Part shown: positions 1 to 6,562 of the stretch, one piece after another
Position numbering within the stretch: the first letter of the stretch is position 1
Layout of the letters: every line of letters starts with the position of its first letter
Origin: Desulfosporosinus sp. I2
GTDB taxonomy: Bacteria > Bacillota > Desulfitobacteriia > Desulfitobacteriales > Desulfitobacteriaceae
DNA length: 32,534 nucleotides
NCBI RefSeq assembly: GCF_000960765.1
Contig: NZ_JYNH01000042.1
Coordinates: 1 to 32,534 of the forward strand
Direction: 5' to 3'
Notes under the pieces: generated by a model
Databases searched by the model: none
What the model saw: only the letters and a program-made list of their open reading frames with translations
What the model was told of the DNA's origin: nothing
Made by a program: the position numbers and the translations under genes

Positions 1-79
1 AACACTCGCAACTTGCTGAGATGCCACGCTGACTGATCCCTTGGCTACCTAGCCGAAGGATTTCGCGGTAATTGGTCAT
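1..79 (-). CDS. istA: IS21-family transposase IstA, N-terminal fragment cut by window edge
   Basis: On the minus strand an ATG at 79 opens a frame that runs off the left edge (26 codons visible). The peptide begins MTNYREILRLGSQGISQR, the typical start of IS21-family IstA transposases, with the helix-turn-helix just beginning. A strong Shine-Dalgarno AAGGAGG lies at about 84-93, followed by ATATCA and the ATG. IstA is the DDE recombinase of IS21 elements and normally acts with the ATPase IstB, which would lie further left outside the window. Only the N-terminus is seen, so intactness cannot be judged. Identification rests on the peptide start and is fairly secure. Confidence 0.72.
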   Translation of the reverse strand, partial: MTNYREILRLGSQGISQRGISASCEC

Positions 80-94
80 TGATATGACCTCCTT

Positions 95-130
95 GGATTT
101 ATTTACACTACCAATGTAGTGCATAAATCC
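95..130. repeat. Hairpin upstream of istA
   Basis: GGATTTAT (95-102) pairs perfectly with ATAAATCC (123-130), and inside it CACTAC (106-111) pairs with GTAGTG (116-121) around a CAAT loop. The left arm abuts the istA ribosome binding site. It could affect translation or belong to the terminal structure of the IS21 element. Function is inferred only from position. Confidence 0.5.
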
Positions 131-363
131 AATCTACCACTAAATATGTACGAGTGGTTCACCATGCGTGAAGGTGGTATAGTTATAGCGCGACGATGGC
201 TCAACCTGCGCGTATCGGCTGCTCTTGCAGAGCATATTATTCACCTTATATTAAGCGCTTACAAATAACATATATTTGCTTGGTATACACCCAATCGACA
301 ACATCTGAACAGTTAAGGCCGCCTGACATCAAACAGGCGGCCTTGACTTATCTATTGAATAAT
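131..363. other. Non-coding flank between istA and the IS3 element
   Basis: No convincing gene is seen in either strand. The stretch should contain the outer end of the IS21 element, but I could not place its terminal repeat. It holds a small hairpin at 220-234 (TGCTCT/AGAGCA) and the GC-rich inverted repeat at 311-348, listed separately. Confidence 0.4.
311..348. terminator. GC-rich perfect hairpin, possible bidirectional terminator
   Basis: AAGGCCGCCTG (315-325) is exactly complementary to CAGGCGGCCTT (334-344) around an 8-nt loop, and the stem extends to 311-348 with one mismatch. No clean T-tract follows on either strand, so termination is likely but not certain. It sits 16 bp outside the left end of the IS3 element. 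Confidence 0.5.
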
Positions 364-602
364 TGAACTGACCCCCAAAATTTAGACAAAATAATTGAGG
401 TAGGGCTTCGCCCTAGAGTTTATCGCTTTAGTTCTCCTCAAAGGAAATAATGAGGGACGAAACTATAATCCGTCCCTGCATTTCCCCCGGCAGAAACCAA
501 TTTGGCGCTCAGGTTGCTCTCCAGCATTGCCCTATCCTCCGATAATTGGCAAGAGCCAATCATAGTCTAACCAATGTTCGTTTGTTCCTATTCTTTTATC
601 CA

Positions 603-1499
603 TTACGCAGTTTCCTGTAATAGTCTGTATTCTATTGGACTCATATAATTAAGCTTTTTCTTAATTCTTTTGTGATTATAGTACTCTAGATACGCATGAA
701 GTTCCTGAACAAAATGTTCCACGGACTCAAATTCCTGGTTGTATAGTAATTCAGATTTTAGGTGGCCAAAGAAGTTTTCCACTACAGCATTATCTAAACA
801 TGTAGCCTTTCGCGACATACTTTGCTGGATTCCTTTCGTCACCAAAGCCTCTTGATATGCCGCCATACGGTATTGCCATCCTTGATCCGAATGTAGCATC
901 AGACCGGTATTGTCAGGTATCTTTTTAAAGGCCCTTTCTAACATTACCATAACCTGTGAAAATCGAGGATGATTAGAAATGTCGTAGCTGATAATTTCTC
1001 CATTATATAGATCCAATATGGGAGATAAATATATCTTTTGGCCATAGAGATGAAACTCTGTAATATCAGTAACCCACTTTTCATTGGGTTTCGCTGCTTG
1101 AAATTCGCGGTTTAACAGGTTTGGGGCAACTTTCCCTACATTACCCCGATACGAGTTGTATTTTTTTATTCGTACAAAACAATATAGGTTTGATTCTTTC
1201 ATTAGTTTCATTACCGTTTTATGGTTTATGACAATACCTTGTTTCTTTAGCTCAGCAGTTATCCGACGAGAACCATAACGCCCCTTGTTTTCAGTAAATA
1301 TCTGCTCCATTACAGGGCGAATCGTAGCATACTTGTCTGGTTTGCATTGGGATTTAGTGAAATAGTAATATGTGCTTCGAGGAATACCCGCTATTTTTAC
1401 CAGCTCATTAACTTTATATTTACGCCTTAGCTCGTGTACTATTTGAGCTTTATCCTTGTTCGTGACTTTTCCTTTTTCCGGACTAAGGCGTTTAATTTT
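603..1499 (-). CDS. IS3-family transposase OrfB (DDE catalytic part, made by frameshift)
   Basis: This is the catalytic half of an IS150-like transposase. DDE residues are visible: the first D in WVTDITEF, the second D in HSDQGWQYR, and the E in the segment CLDNAVVENFFGHLKSE. The frame stays open upstream of the ATG at 1310, back through the 3' end of orfA, and encodes the HTH-like PRSTYYYF segment typical of OrfB. No ATG exists in that upstream part, so the main product should be an OrfAB fusion made by -1 frameshifting on the A7 run at 1496-1502. A product from the ATG at 1310 would lack the OrfB N-terminus. The frame looks intact, so the element may be active. Confidence 0.85.
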   Translation of the reverse strand, partial: KIKRLSPEKGKVTNKDKAQIVHELRRKYKVNELVKIAGIPRSTYYYFTKSQCKPDKYATIRPVMEQIFTENKGRYGSRRITAELKKQGIVINHKTVMKLMKESNLYCFVRIKKYNSYRGNVGKVAPNLLNREFQAAKPNEKWVTDITEFHLYGQKIYLSPILDLYNGEIISYDISNHPRFSQVMVMLERAFKKIPDNTGLMLHSDQGWQYRMAAYQEALVTKGIQQSMSRKATCLDNAVVENFFGHLKSELLYNQEFESVEHFVQELHAYLEYYNHKRIKKKLNYMSPIEYRLLQETA

Positions 1500-1858
1500 T
1501 TTAGATATTCATTCTCCATTCGTAACCTATTGAGCTCATTCTGAATTTCATCAGGCAATGAAGACTCGTCCACATTGGAATGCTTTAACTTCCGTGGTGT
1601 TACAAGATTTTTATGATCTTTGTTTTGTGTGAGTGGAATTACATTAATCAACTCACTTTTATGTTTTGAAGCATCGGAGTTAAAATAATTCTTACCTTTT
1701 TCGAGATACAAACGTATCCAAGTTTGGACCATCTTATGAGTTACACCATATTTTCGTGCTGTCTCCCTTAGACCCATATGATCGGTTAGCACTTCTTCAA
1801 CTGCACTTAGTTTAAAGTCTCCAGAGTAGTGCTTCAGTTTCTGACCCTTGATAACCAT
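1439..1858 (-). CDS. IS3-family transposase OrfA (HTH DNA-binding part)
   Basis: This 139-residue protein has an N-terminal helix-turn-helix (about residues 10-55, containing ARKYGVTHKMVQTWIRLY), which binds the terminal repeats, and a C-terminal leucine-zipper-like stretch (ELNRLRMENEYLKKLNALV) used for multimerisation in this family. The ATG at 1858 is preceded by the ribosome binding site AAGGGG. A TATAAT-like -10 lies at 1886-1891. The end of the gene overlaps the OrfB frame, and the slippery run lies in codons YLKKL. The frame is intact. Confidence 0.85.
   Translation of the reverse strand: MVIKGQKLKHYSGDFKLSAVEEVLTDHMGLRETARKYGVTHKMVQTWIRLYLEKGKNYFNSDASKHKSELINVIPLTQNKDHKNLVTPRKLKHSNVDESSLPDEIQNELNRLRMENEYLKKLNALVRKKEKSRTRIKLK
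1496..1502 (-). promoter_or_regulatory. Programmed -1 frameshift site (A7)
   Basis: Seven consecutive A residues on the minus strand are phased as CTA AAA AAA in orfA, the classic A_AAA_AAA slippery heptamer. A -1 slip joins OrfA residue K to the OrfB frame (KIKRLSPEKG and onward), which is open to the OrfB stop at 603. This is the known mechanism for making OrfAB in IS3-family elements. Confidence 0.75.
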
Positions 1859-1909
1859 CTTGGAACCCCTTTCATAAACAAAATGATTATATCATAATGT
1901 CCAATATTT

Positions 1910-1979
1910 TGAACTATACCCCCTTAAGTAGACACGAAAATGAAATGTAGTGTAGACTAAATTAAGGGGGTATAGTTCA
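1910..1979. repeat. 70-bp palindrome made of two facing IS-end-like sequences
   Basis: TGAACTATACCCCCTTAA (1910-1927) is repeated in exact inverted orientation as TTAAGGGGGTATAGTTCA (1962-1979). The outer arm is the right end of the IS3 element. The inner arm is a second end in the opposite orientation. The centre also has related GTAGACAC and GTGTAGAC motifs. It could be a hairpin, a relic of an abutted or circular junction, or a tiny MITE-like derivative. Confidence 0.6.
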
Positions 1980-2460
1980 CTATAGGGTACATTTTATCAC
2001 AAAGAACAATCTGGCCCAATATTTTCCCCCGTACACTCTGTCACTACAAAAAGAACATCCTACTCTAGGACCCGCTCATATCAAGGCTTTCACCCAACCC
2101 AGATATAGCACTACCACGCACTCGACGTGCCCTGTCCATGAGAACATATGGCCCTAAATAAACCTTTAATGAAGTAACACCAATGTGCCTCGGTTCGTCG
2201 GATCGGCTCGATAAATTATGTTGAGAAAGTAGTTATGCTAAGTTATCTCTTAAAAGTCGCATAAAACCAGCTTTTGTAGCCAATTAACCGTTTTGATCCC
2301 TTAAGCCAATAGTCATATAACTTAGTAATATGACTATTTTGTTTCTTTTCTGATGTTAGGTTATTTCTTAGAGTGGGTAGTTCACTGCATAGCTCACTGT
2401 GAACTGTACTATAGTTCATCAAATGAGCAGACCGCCCCCTTGGTTTAAAAGTAAGTTTTT
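1980..2460. other. AT-rich non-coding region between the IS3 element and the conjugation genes
   Basis: No gene with a start, ribosome binding site and plausible protein is seen in about 480 bp. It contains the hairpin terminator at 2308-2340 and the inverted repeat AGTTCAC (2379-2385) / GTGAACT (2399-2405). A conjugative-element end or attachment site could lie here, but no integrase gene or recognisable att repeat was found in the window. Confidence 0.4.
2308..2345 (+). terminator. Intrinsic terminator-like hairpin
   Basis: AATAGTCATAT (2308-2318) pairs perfectly with ATATGACTATT (2328-2338) around a 9-nt loop. A T-rich tract (TTTGTTTCTTTT) follows on the plus strand. The stem is AT-rich, so it is weaker than a typical terminator. 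On the minus strand it lies downstream of the 2461-2718 gene, but no T-tract follows in that direction. Confidence 0.45.
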
Positions 2461-2718
2461 TCAGAGCTTCACATAATACATGTTACTGCTTTTGCCGCCG
2501 TTTTCCCGCCATCTATTTTCCTTGCGAAGATGTCCCGTCCTTTCAAGATCTGTGATGGCTCTTTTTACAGTGCTTCGTGACAGCTTCAGCTCCTTGGCGA
2601 TGGTACCAATCGCCGGGTAGCATTTGCCGTCCTTGTCAGCCCGATCATGTAAGTACATATAAACAGCAACAGCCCGATGTAGAAGCTCTGATGCATAAAG
2701 TGATGAAAAGTATCCCAT
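2461..2718 (-). CDS. Small helix-turn-helix protein
   Basis: This 85-residue protein has a winged-HTH (HTH_36-like) pattern across most of its length: CYPAIGTIAKELKLSRSTV followed by KRAITDLERTGHLRKE, then a beta-wing. Such domains occur in replication initiators and in small regulators of conjugative elements. The ATG at 2718 has a GGAGGGATGAA ribosome binding site. It begins 11 bp after the stop of the displaced VirD4 tail frame, so it is the last gene of the VirD4 operon. It probably regulates or binds element DNA. The specific role is unknown. Confidence 0.7.
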   Translation of the reverse strand: MGYFSSLYASELLHRAVAVYMYLHDRADKDGKCYPAIGTIAKELKLSRSTVKRAITDLERTGHLRKENRWRENGGKSSNMYYVKL

Positions 2719-2729
2719 TTCATCCCTCC

Positions 2730-2981
2730 TTAATCTGTGCGCAGCGGTGGTTCCTGCTGCGGTTTAGGCACAGCAGAAACATGAGAGATGCCCCCTTGAT
2801 CTGATACTGTAGAGGGTTCTGTTTCATCCTCCACTTCTTCACAGGTAATGTGACGTTTGATGATCTCCTCTTCCAGTTCTCTGCGGTCAGCATAGGCAAC
2901 CTTGCGAGCTGATTTTTCCTCTATCGCATACACCTTTTCAAATTTAATACCCCATTCTAGAAACAGTTTAAGGATTGGTTT
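2730..2981 (-). pseudogene. Displaced C-terminal tail of the VirD4 coupling protein (+1 frame)
   Basis: The frame is open from just after a TGA at 2982-2984 and overlaps the end of the upstream VirD4 gene. It reads LKLFLEWGIKFEKVYAIEEK and then a KVAYADRRELEEEIIKRH segment. From memory this resembles the C-terminal region of clostridial TraG/VirD4 proteins that follows their KTGxxPMKT motif, and VirD4 here ends exactly at KTGAYPMKTNP. Removing one base near 2970-2981 would join the two as PMKTN-LKLFLEW. The only start codon in this frame is a GTG at 2933 with a poor ribosome binding site, so independent translation is unlikely. The last 35 residues are acidic and proline-rich. Confidence 0.65.
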
Positions 2982-4524
2982 TCATAGGATAAGCTCCGGT
3001 TTTGGTGACAATGAAGTTTCCTTTGGGCAAGGTCTTTAACTCATCCGGAGTCATCAGTGAGCGCTGGATCATCTGCAGGGATTGGGAGGGATCATTCTTG
3101 CCTCGGCTGACGGAGCCAGACATGACGGTTTTGTTGCCGAGGCTCTTGGAAAGTATCTCCGCTGATTCCGAGTTTGGAGCAAAGCCGCCGAAGATAGTGT
3201 CCTGGCAGTTATCAATAATAATGGCTGAACCTTCCTTGCCATAGTTTTTCTCCAACTGTGCGAAGGATTGGATGATGGCCACAATGGAAACACGGCGGGA
3301 GCGGGAAGCAGAGAACATCATCTCCGCACTATCAATCTTGGGGATGGTCCCGATCTCATCCAGGTACATCATGACACGGTTCTTGAGCTTGCCGCCTGTT
3401 TCATCAGCCACGGACAGTATCTCCCGGTAGAGTTGCTGAACGATAAGAGAGATCAAAAAATATTTTGTGCTGTCTTCCTCCGGCATGACCAGGAAGATAG
3501 CAGACTTGGTATTGCAGAACTTCTCCGCATCGATGGCAGTGTCGAAGCACAGTATCTGCTCCAGCTCCGAATCAAGAAAGGCATTCAATCGTGAAAGTGC
3601 TGTAGAGAGAACACTTTGCATGGCCTGCTCTGCAGTGTTCAACGCCGCGCCTGCAAACCATCTTGCCTTATGCTCCAGGTGAAGCTTTTCAATTAATAGT
3701 TGGAATTGATTCTTTCCTTTGACACCGGAGGGAGCCAGTAAGTCCTGTATCATCTTAAACACAGATATAATGTGACGTTTTTCTTTGGGACAGTATTCTG
3801 CTATTAATAAAATTACCGCTGTCAACAATCCTTCCGCAGCATCATAAAAAAAGGCGTTCTGTCCATGTGAACCTGAATCCAGCCCTCCGGAGTTGATGAT
3901 GGTCTTAGCCGTTATTTTTGCATACTTTTCCGCTTTGGCTTTTGCCGCAAGACTGTCTGGATTTGCCCTGTACTGATCCATGTACTTGTTCACAAGGTGG
4001 AGCATGTTGTTGCCGTCACTGCGGGTAGGGTTGCGGAGGTCAATTACCGATACATCATAGCCGTAGTAATCCTTGGCGATGCTGCCATAATTCCTATAGA
4101 GATCCCCCTTGGTATCCGTGGTCATAAAGCTCATGCCCGATGCACAGGCATATTCAAGGTTTGGGTATAAAAAATTGGCAGTCTTTCCGACACCGGCTGC
4201 GCCGATCATCAGTGCATGCACATCCCCCTGGTCTACAATAGCCGTAATAAAACCACGAGCCATTTTGCAGCCTACTATAAGCCCCTGCACAGTGGGCAGG
4301 TTTTCACCCTTGCGCCACCGCTCCGGCTCATAGGGTATATGGGCATAGGTCTGTAGAATTTCATGCTTCGTTGCAAATCTTGCGGTACCATGCTGACCGT
4401 CACCCACTGTCTTAGATTTAATGCCGTTTAAGGTGTAGTAGTTAGCCAGCAGGATAATAAAACCGATGACGCCAAACATGATTGCAGCGATGATAATTAG
4501 CATTACAACCTGTGATATTTGCAC
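2968..4524 (-). CDS. virD4: VirD4/TraG-type conjugative coupling ATPase (C-terminus frameshifted)
   Basis: This hexameric inner-membrane ATPase links the relaxosome to the type IV secretion channel. An N-terminal membrane segment (VVMLIIIAAIMFGVIGFIIL) is followed by Walker A GAAGVGKT (about residues 108-115), Walker B MYLDEIGTIP, and the SRSRRVSIVAIIQSFAQLEK segment of the TraG/VirD4 core. I place the start at GTG 4524, because AAAGGAGGT at 4531-4539 is a far better ribosome binding site than those before the in-frame TTG (4590) or ATG (4578), and the protein then begins right before the membrane segment. The frame ends at 2968, and its usual C-terminal tail continues in another frame (2730-2981). 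The ATPase core is intact. Confidence 0.88.
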   Translation of the reverse strand: MQISQVVMLIIIAAIMFGVIGFIILLANYYTLNGIKSKTVGDGQHGTARFATKHEILQTYAHIPYEPERWRKGENLPTVQGLIVGCKMARGFITAIVDQGDVHALMIGAAGVGKTANFLYPNLEYACASGMSFMTTDTKGDLYRNYGSIAKDYYGYDVSVIDLRNPTRSDGNNMLHLVNKYMDQYRANPDSLAAKAKAEKYAKITAKTIINSGGLDSGSHGQNAFFYDAAEGLLTAVILLIAEYCPKEKRHIISVFKMIQDLLAPSGVKGKNQFQLLIEKLHLEHKARWFAGAALNTAEQAMQSVLSTALSRLNAFLDSELEQILCFDTAIDAEKFCNTKSAIFLVMPEEDSTKYFLISLIVQQLYREILSVADETGGKLKNRVMMYLDEIGTIPKIDSAEMMFSASRSRRVSIVAIIQSFAQLEKNYGKEGSAIIIDNCQDTIFGGFAPNSESAEILSKSLGNKTVMSGSVSRGKNDPSQSLQMIQRSLMTPDELKTLPKGNFIVTKTGAYPMKTNP

Positions 4525-4596
4525 AGGCACACCTCCTTTAAAAGAGAAAGTCATACACCCGTTTTTTGATTGGTGCATGGCTTTCTCCAAATTTCT

Positions 4597-4845
4597 TTAT
4601 TCCATTTTGATGTGAAAGCTTTCGTCCTCCATCTTCGGTTCATCTTCGACAATGGTGACATATTCACCGATGATATTCAGAGCTTCATCGTAGCTGCCGG
4701 ACTCCATGACCCGGTTCCACATCTCACGGGCTTTTTCACCGAGATCATTTTCCTTCAAGGTTCTTGAGGCAATGCCTACGAGATTAAAAATATTACCATC
4801 CTTATCCAAGAGTGGACATTCGGGTTTAAAGCGGTTGTTTTCCAT
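4597..4845 (-). CDS. Conserved small hypothetical protein of conjugative element
   Basis: This 82-residue acidic protein (DLGEKAREMWNRVMESGSYD, EYVTIVEDEPKMEDESFHIK) has no membrane segment or signal peptide. It is preceded by an AGGGAG ribosome binding site at about 4854-4859, 14 bp after the primase-like gene and directly before virD4. I do not recognise a named family. Its position between the primase-like protein and the coupling protein suggests an accessory part of DNA processing or regulation. The low-complexity acidic end may mediate a protein contact. Confidence 0.6.
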   Translation of the reverse strand: MENNRFKPECPLLDKDGNIFNLVGIASRTLKENDLGEKAREMWNRVMESGSYDEALNIIGEYVTIVEDEPKMEDESFHIKME

Positions 4846-4859
4846 GATTTCATTCTCCC

Positions 4860-6350
4860 TTATGATAGATTATATTGGGGCAGTGAAGTCTCTTCACAAA
4901 TCACTTGTTCACCGTCGGTTTGTTTTGCATTTGGTTTTTGTTGGATTTTGATTTTCTGCTCTTGGCCTTCCGTGTCAATAATAATATGAGTCTTCACACA
5001 ATTAAGCGCAAGACTCATATAGGATGAAATTAGTTTTTGCTTATCATCAAGGGTACGGATGCCGACTGTGTGGAGTTGATCATTCATAGCAGTGATATCC
5101 TGTTGAAGGTCATCTGCTTTCACTCTAAGCTTGCCTTTATCCTGATGGGGATGATAACTCTCATAAAGTTCCTTGGTTAATTGTTCTACGAGTACCGGCT
5201 TTTCAAGCTGACGGTATTGCTCCGAGACAGCAAGCAGAGCATAGGATGCCATGCTTTGCAGTTGCTCCATCGCGATAGCTTCCCGGTCAACCATCACTTT
5301 TCCATTTTGCACGAGAGAACTAAATTTTCCATAGTGTTCCATCAACCTTTCATAAGGACTTTTAATCGATTTCACGCCGCTGCATAAATCACGAAGTTCC
5401 TTACACAGATCACGGCAGGCTTCTATTTTGGAATGTTCCTGCGCGGGGATCGGTGTGATCCCATGCTGTGCTTTTAAATCCTCGTTCCAATCCTTAAATG
5501 CAGATTGCAAGCATGAAATTCTGTCATATCCCTTCTCATGCAATATCTCTGCAAGACGGCCTGTGGCTTCTATCCCTGCGGCATCATGATCGAGACACAT
5601 CACCAGATTGGATAAATAATTGTTTTGGGACAGTACCTGCAGCATGGCATGTTCAGCCACACCGTCCAGGGTCACATAGCTGTGCTGCTGCCAGTCTCTT
5701 TGATGCAGGCTGATATAGGACAACATATCGATAGGAGCCTCAAACACATAGAGGGTATCGCTGGTGCCGATGTGGTTGAAGCTGTACTTTGGATCAGAAC
5801 CTTCCACATTGCCGCGATAGCCCGCAGCGTTAGAATAGGTTCCTCTTTTATGAGCGTGACGGACGATGCCGTTTTCATCAACGCCCACAAAGACTGCATT
5901 GTGATATTCCTTGTCCTCAAAGATTATTTTCTCTCTCACAAAATGAGTAAGGACATCCCGGTCAATATATCGCTGCTTTAAGAGATAGGCATAAACCCGG
6001 CGCATATTTGGAGCCGCATCCGGTAATAGGAATTCTTTACGATCCTGTTCCGGTGTTGTTTTCTTATTGCTCTGCTTAAATGCTGAACCTTGTTCGCCGC
6101 CGAGCAGCAGAGTCACCGCATCGGGAAATGGCAGCCCATAGAACTCCTGCACAAAGTCGATAGCGAGACCGCCTTGCCTACTGCTGTGCCGGAACCATTG
6201 ATTGCCCCGAACGGTTACACTGTCATGACGCTTCCACCGCCACTCCCTGCCAGAGCGTGTGAGCTGCTCTCCCTGTCTTCGAAGAAAGTCAACGAGATCA
6301 ACAGAGTTTGCACGTTGCTTCTGTTCATCGGTAAAATGTATATATGCCAT
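4860..6350 (-). CDS. TOPRIM/DUF3991 primase-like protein
   Basis: This 496-residue cytoplasmic protein belongs to the DUF3991-TOPRIM group of mobile-element primase-like proteins. Residues 1-90 resemble the DnaG zinc-binding region (FTDEQKQRANSVDLVDFLRR, GLAIDFVQEFYG), but the zinc-binding cysteines are missing. DUF3991 follows at roughly 110-195 (the NAVFVGVDENG and HKRGTYSNAAGYRG segments). TOPRIM comes next, with its acidic residues in LYVFEAPIDMLS and VMCLDHDAAG. The C-terminal third is helical and unassigned. The ATG at 6350 has an AGGGAGGT ribosome binding site. It may prime or process transferred single-stranded DNA; actual primase activity is uncertain without the zinc site. Confidence 0.8.
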   Translation of the reverse strand: MAYIHFTDEQKQRANSVDLVDFLRRQGEQLTRSGREWRWKRHDSVTVRGNQWFRHSSRQGGLAIDFVQEFYGLPFPDAVTLLLGGEQGSAFKQSNKKTTPEQDRKEFLLPDAAPNMRRVYAYLLKQRYIDRDVLTHFVREKIIFEDKEYHNAVFVGVDENGIVRHAHKRGTYSNAAGYRGNVEGSDPKYSFNHIGTSDTLYVFEAPIDMLSYISLHQRDWQQHSYVTLDGVAEHAMLQVLSQNNYLSNLVMCLDHDAAGIEATGRLAEILHEKGYDRISCLQSAFKDWNEDLKAQHGITPIPAQEHSKIEACRDLCKELRDLCSGVKSIKSPYERLMEHYGKFSSLVQNGKVMVDREAIAMEQLQSMASYALLAVSEQYRQLEKPVLVEQLTKELYESYHPHQDKGKLRVKADDLQQDITAMNDQLHTVGIRTLDDKQKLISSYMSLALNCVKTHIIIDTEGQEQKIKIQQKPNAKQTDGEQVICEETSLPQYNLS

Positions 6351-6392
6351 GGTATACCTCCCTTGTCATAGTCTACATGTGCCACACCCGCG

Positions 6393-6424
6393 AAAAAAGC
6401 CGCCCATTGTTGAATGGACGGCTT
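6393..6424 (-). terminator. Intrinsic terminator downstream of the relaxase operon
   Basis: On the minus strand GCCGTCCATT pairs with AATGGGCGGC (one G-U pair) around a CAAC loop, followed by six T (6393-6398). It would stop transcripts from the relaxase gene before the primase-like gene, or attenuate them. The primase-virD4 genes therefore need either read-through or their own promoter. Confidence 0.75.
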
Positions 6425-6453
6425 ACGGCGTGACAGCTTATTATTGAATGTTT

Positions 6454-6551
6454 CTAAGTATCTGCTCCTATTTTTTTTCGGAGCGTTATTTTCCGGTTGG
6501 TAAAGACTTTTTTTGCAACCGCAACTGCATTGAGCACCTTTGGACCTTCAT
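6454..6551 (-). pseudogene. Very small gene after the relaxase, frame broken near its start
   Basis: An AGGAGG ribosome binding site correctly spaced before the ATG at 6551 would give only a 21-residue peptide. One base out of frame lies a smoother reading, VLNAVAVAKKVFTNRKITLR then KKIGADT and a stop at 6454. With one extra base after codon 4 the product would be a basic peptide of about 32 residues starting MKVQ. The gene starts 12 bp after the relaxase stop and ends before the terminator. Either a deletion has broken it or the sequence has an error here. No function is known. Confidence 0.35.
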
Positions 6552-6562
6552 ATGAATTCCTC

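Larger units (their letters stand above)
364..1979 (-). mobile_element. IS3-family (IS150-like) insertion sequence
   Basis: An element of about 1.6 kb holds orfA and orfB on the minus strand. The left end reads TGAACTGACCCCCAAAATTT from 364. The reverse complement of the right end (reading down from 1979) starts TGAACTATACCCCCTTAATT. The two share TGAACT, the C5 run and AATTTAG, as expected of IS3-family inverted repeats with 5'-TG ends. No matching target-site duplication is visible (AAT on the left, CTA on the right), so the insertion may be old, recombined or end-modified. The 240 bp between the orfB stop and the left end is long for this family and contains hairpins at 401-415 and 545-560. 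End assignment is inferred by eye. Confidence 0.7.

Noticed and set aside
1980-2460. Possible tRNA or attachment site at the left border
   Set aside because: A stretch near 2190-2210 with GGTTCG resembles a T-loop, but no cloverleaf can be folded around it, and no integrase gene or direct repeat was found.
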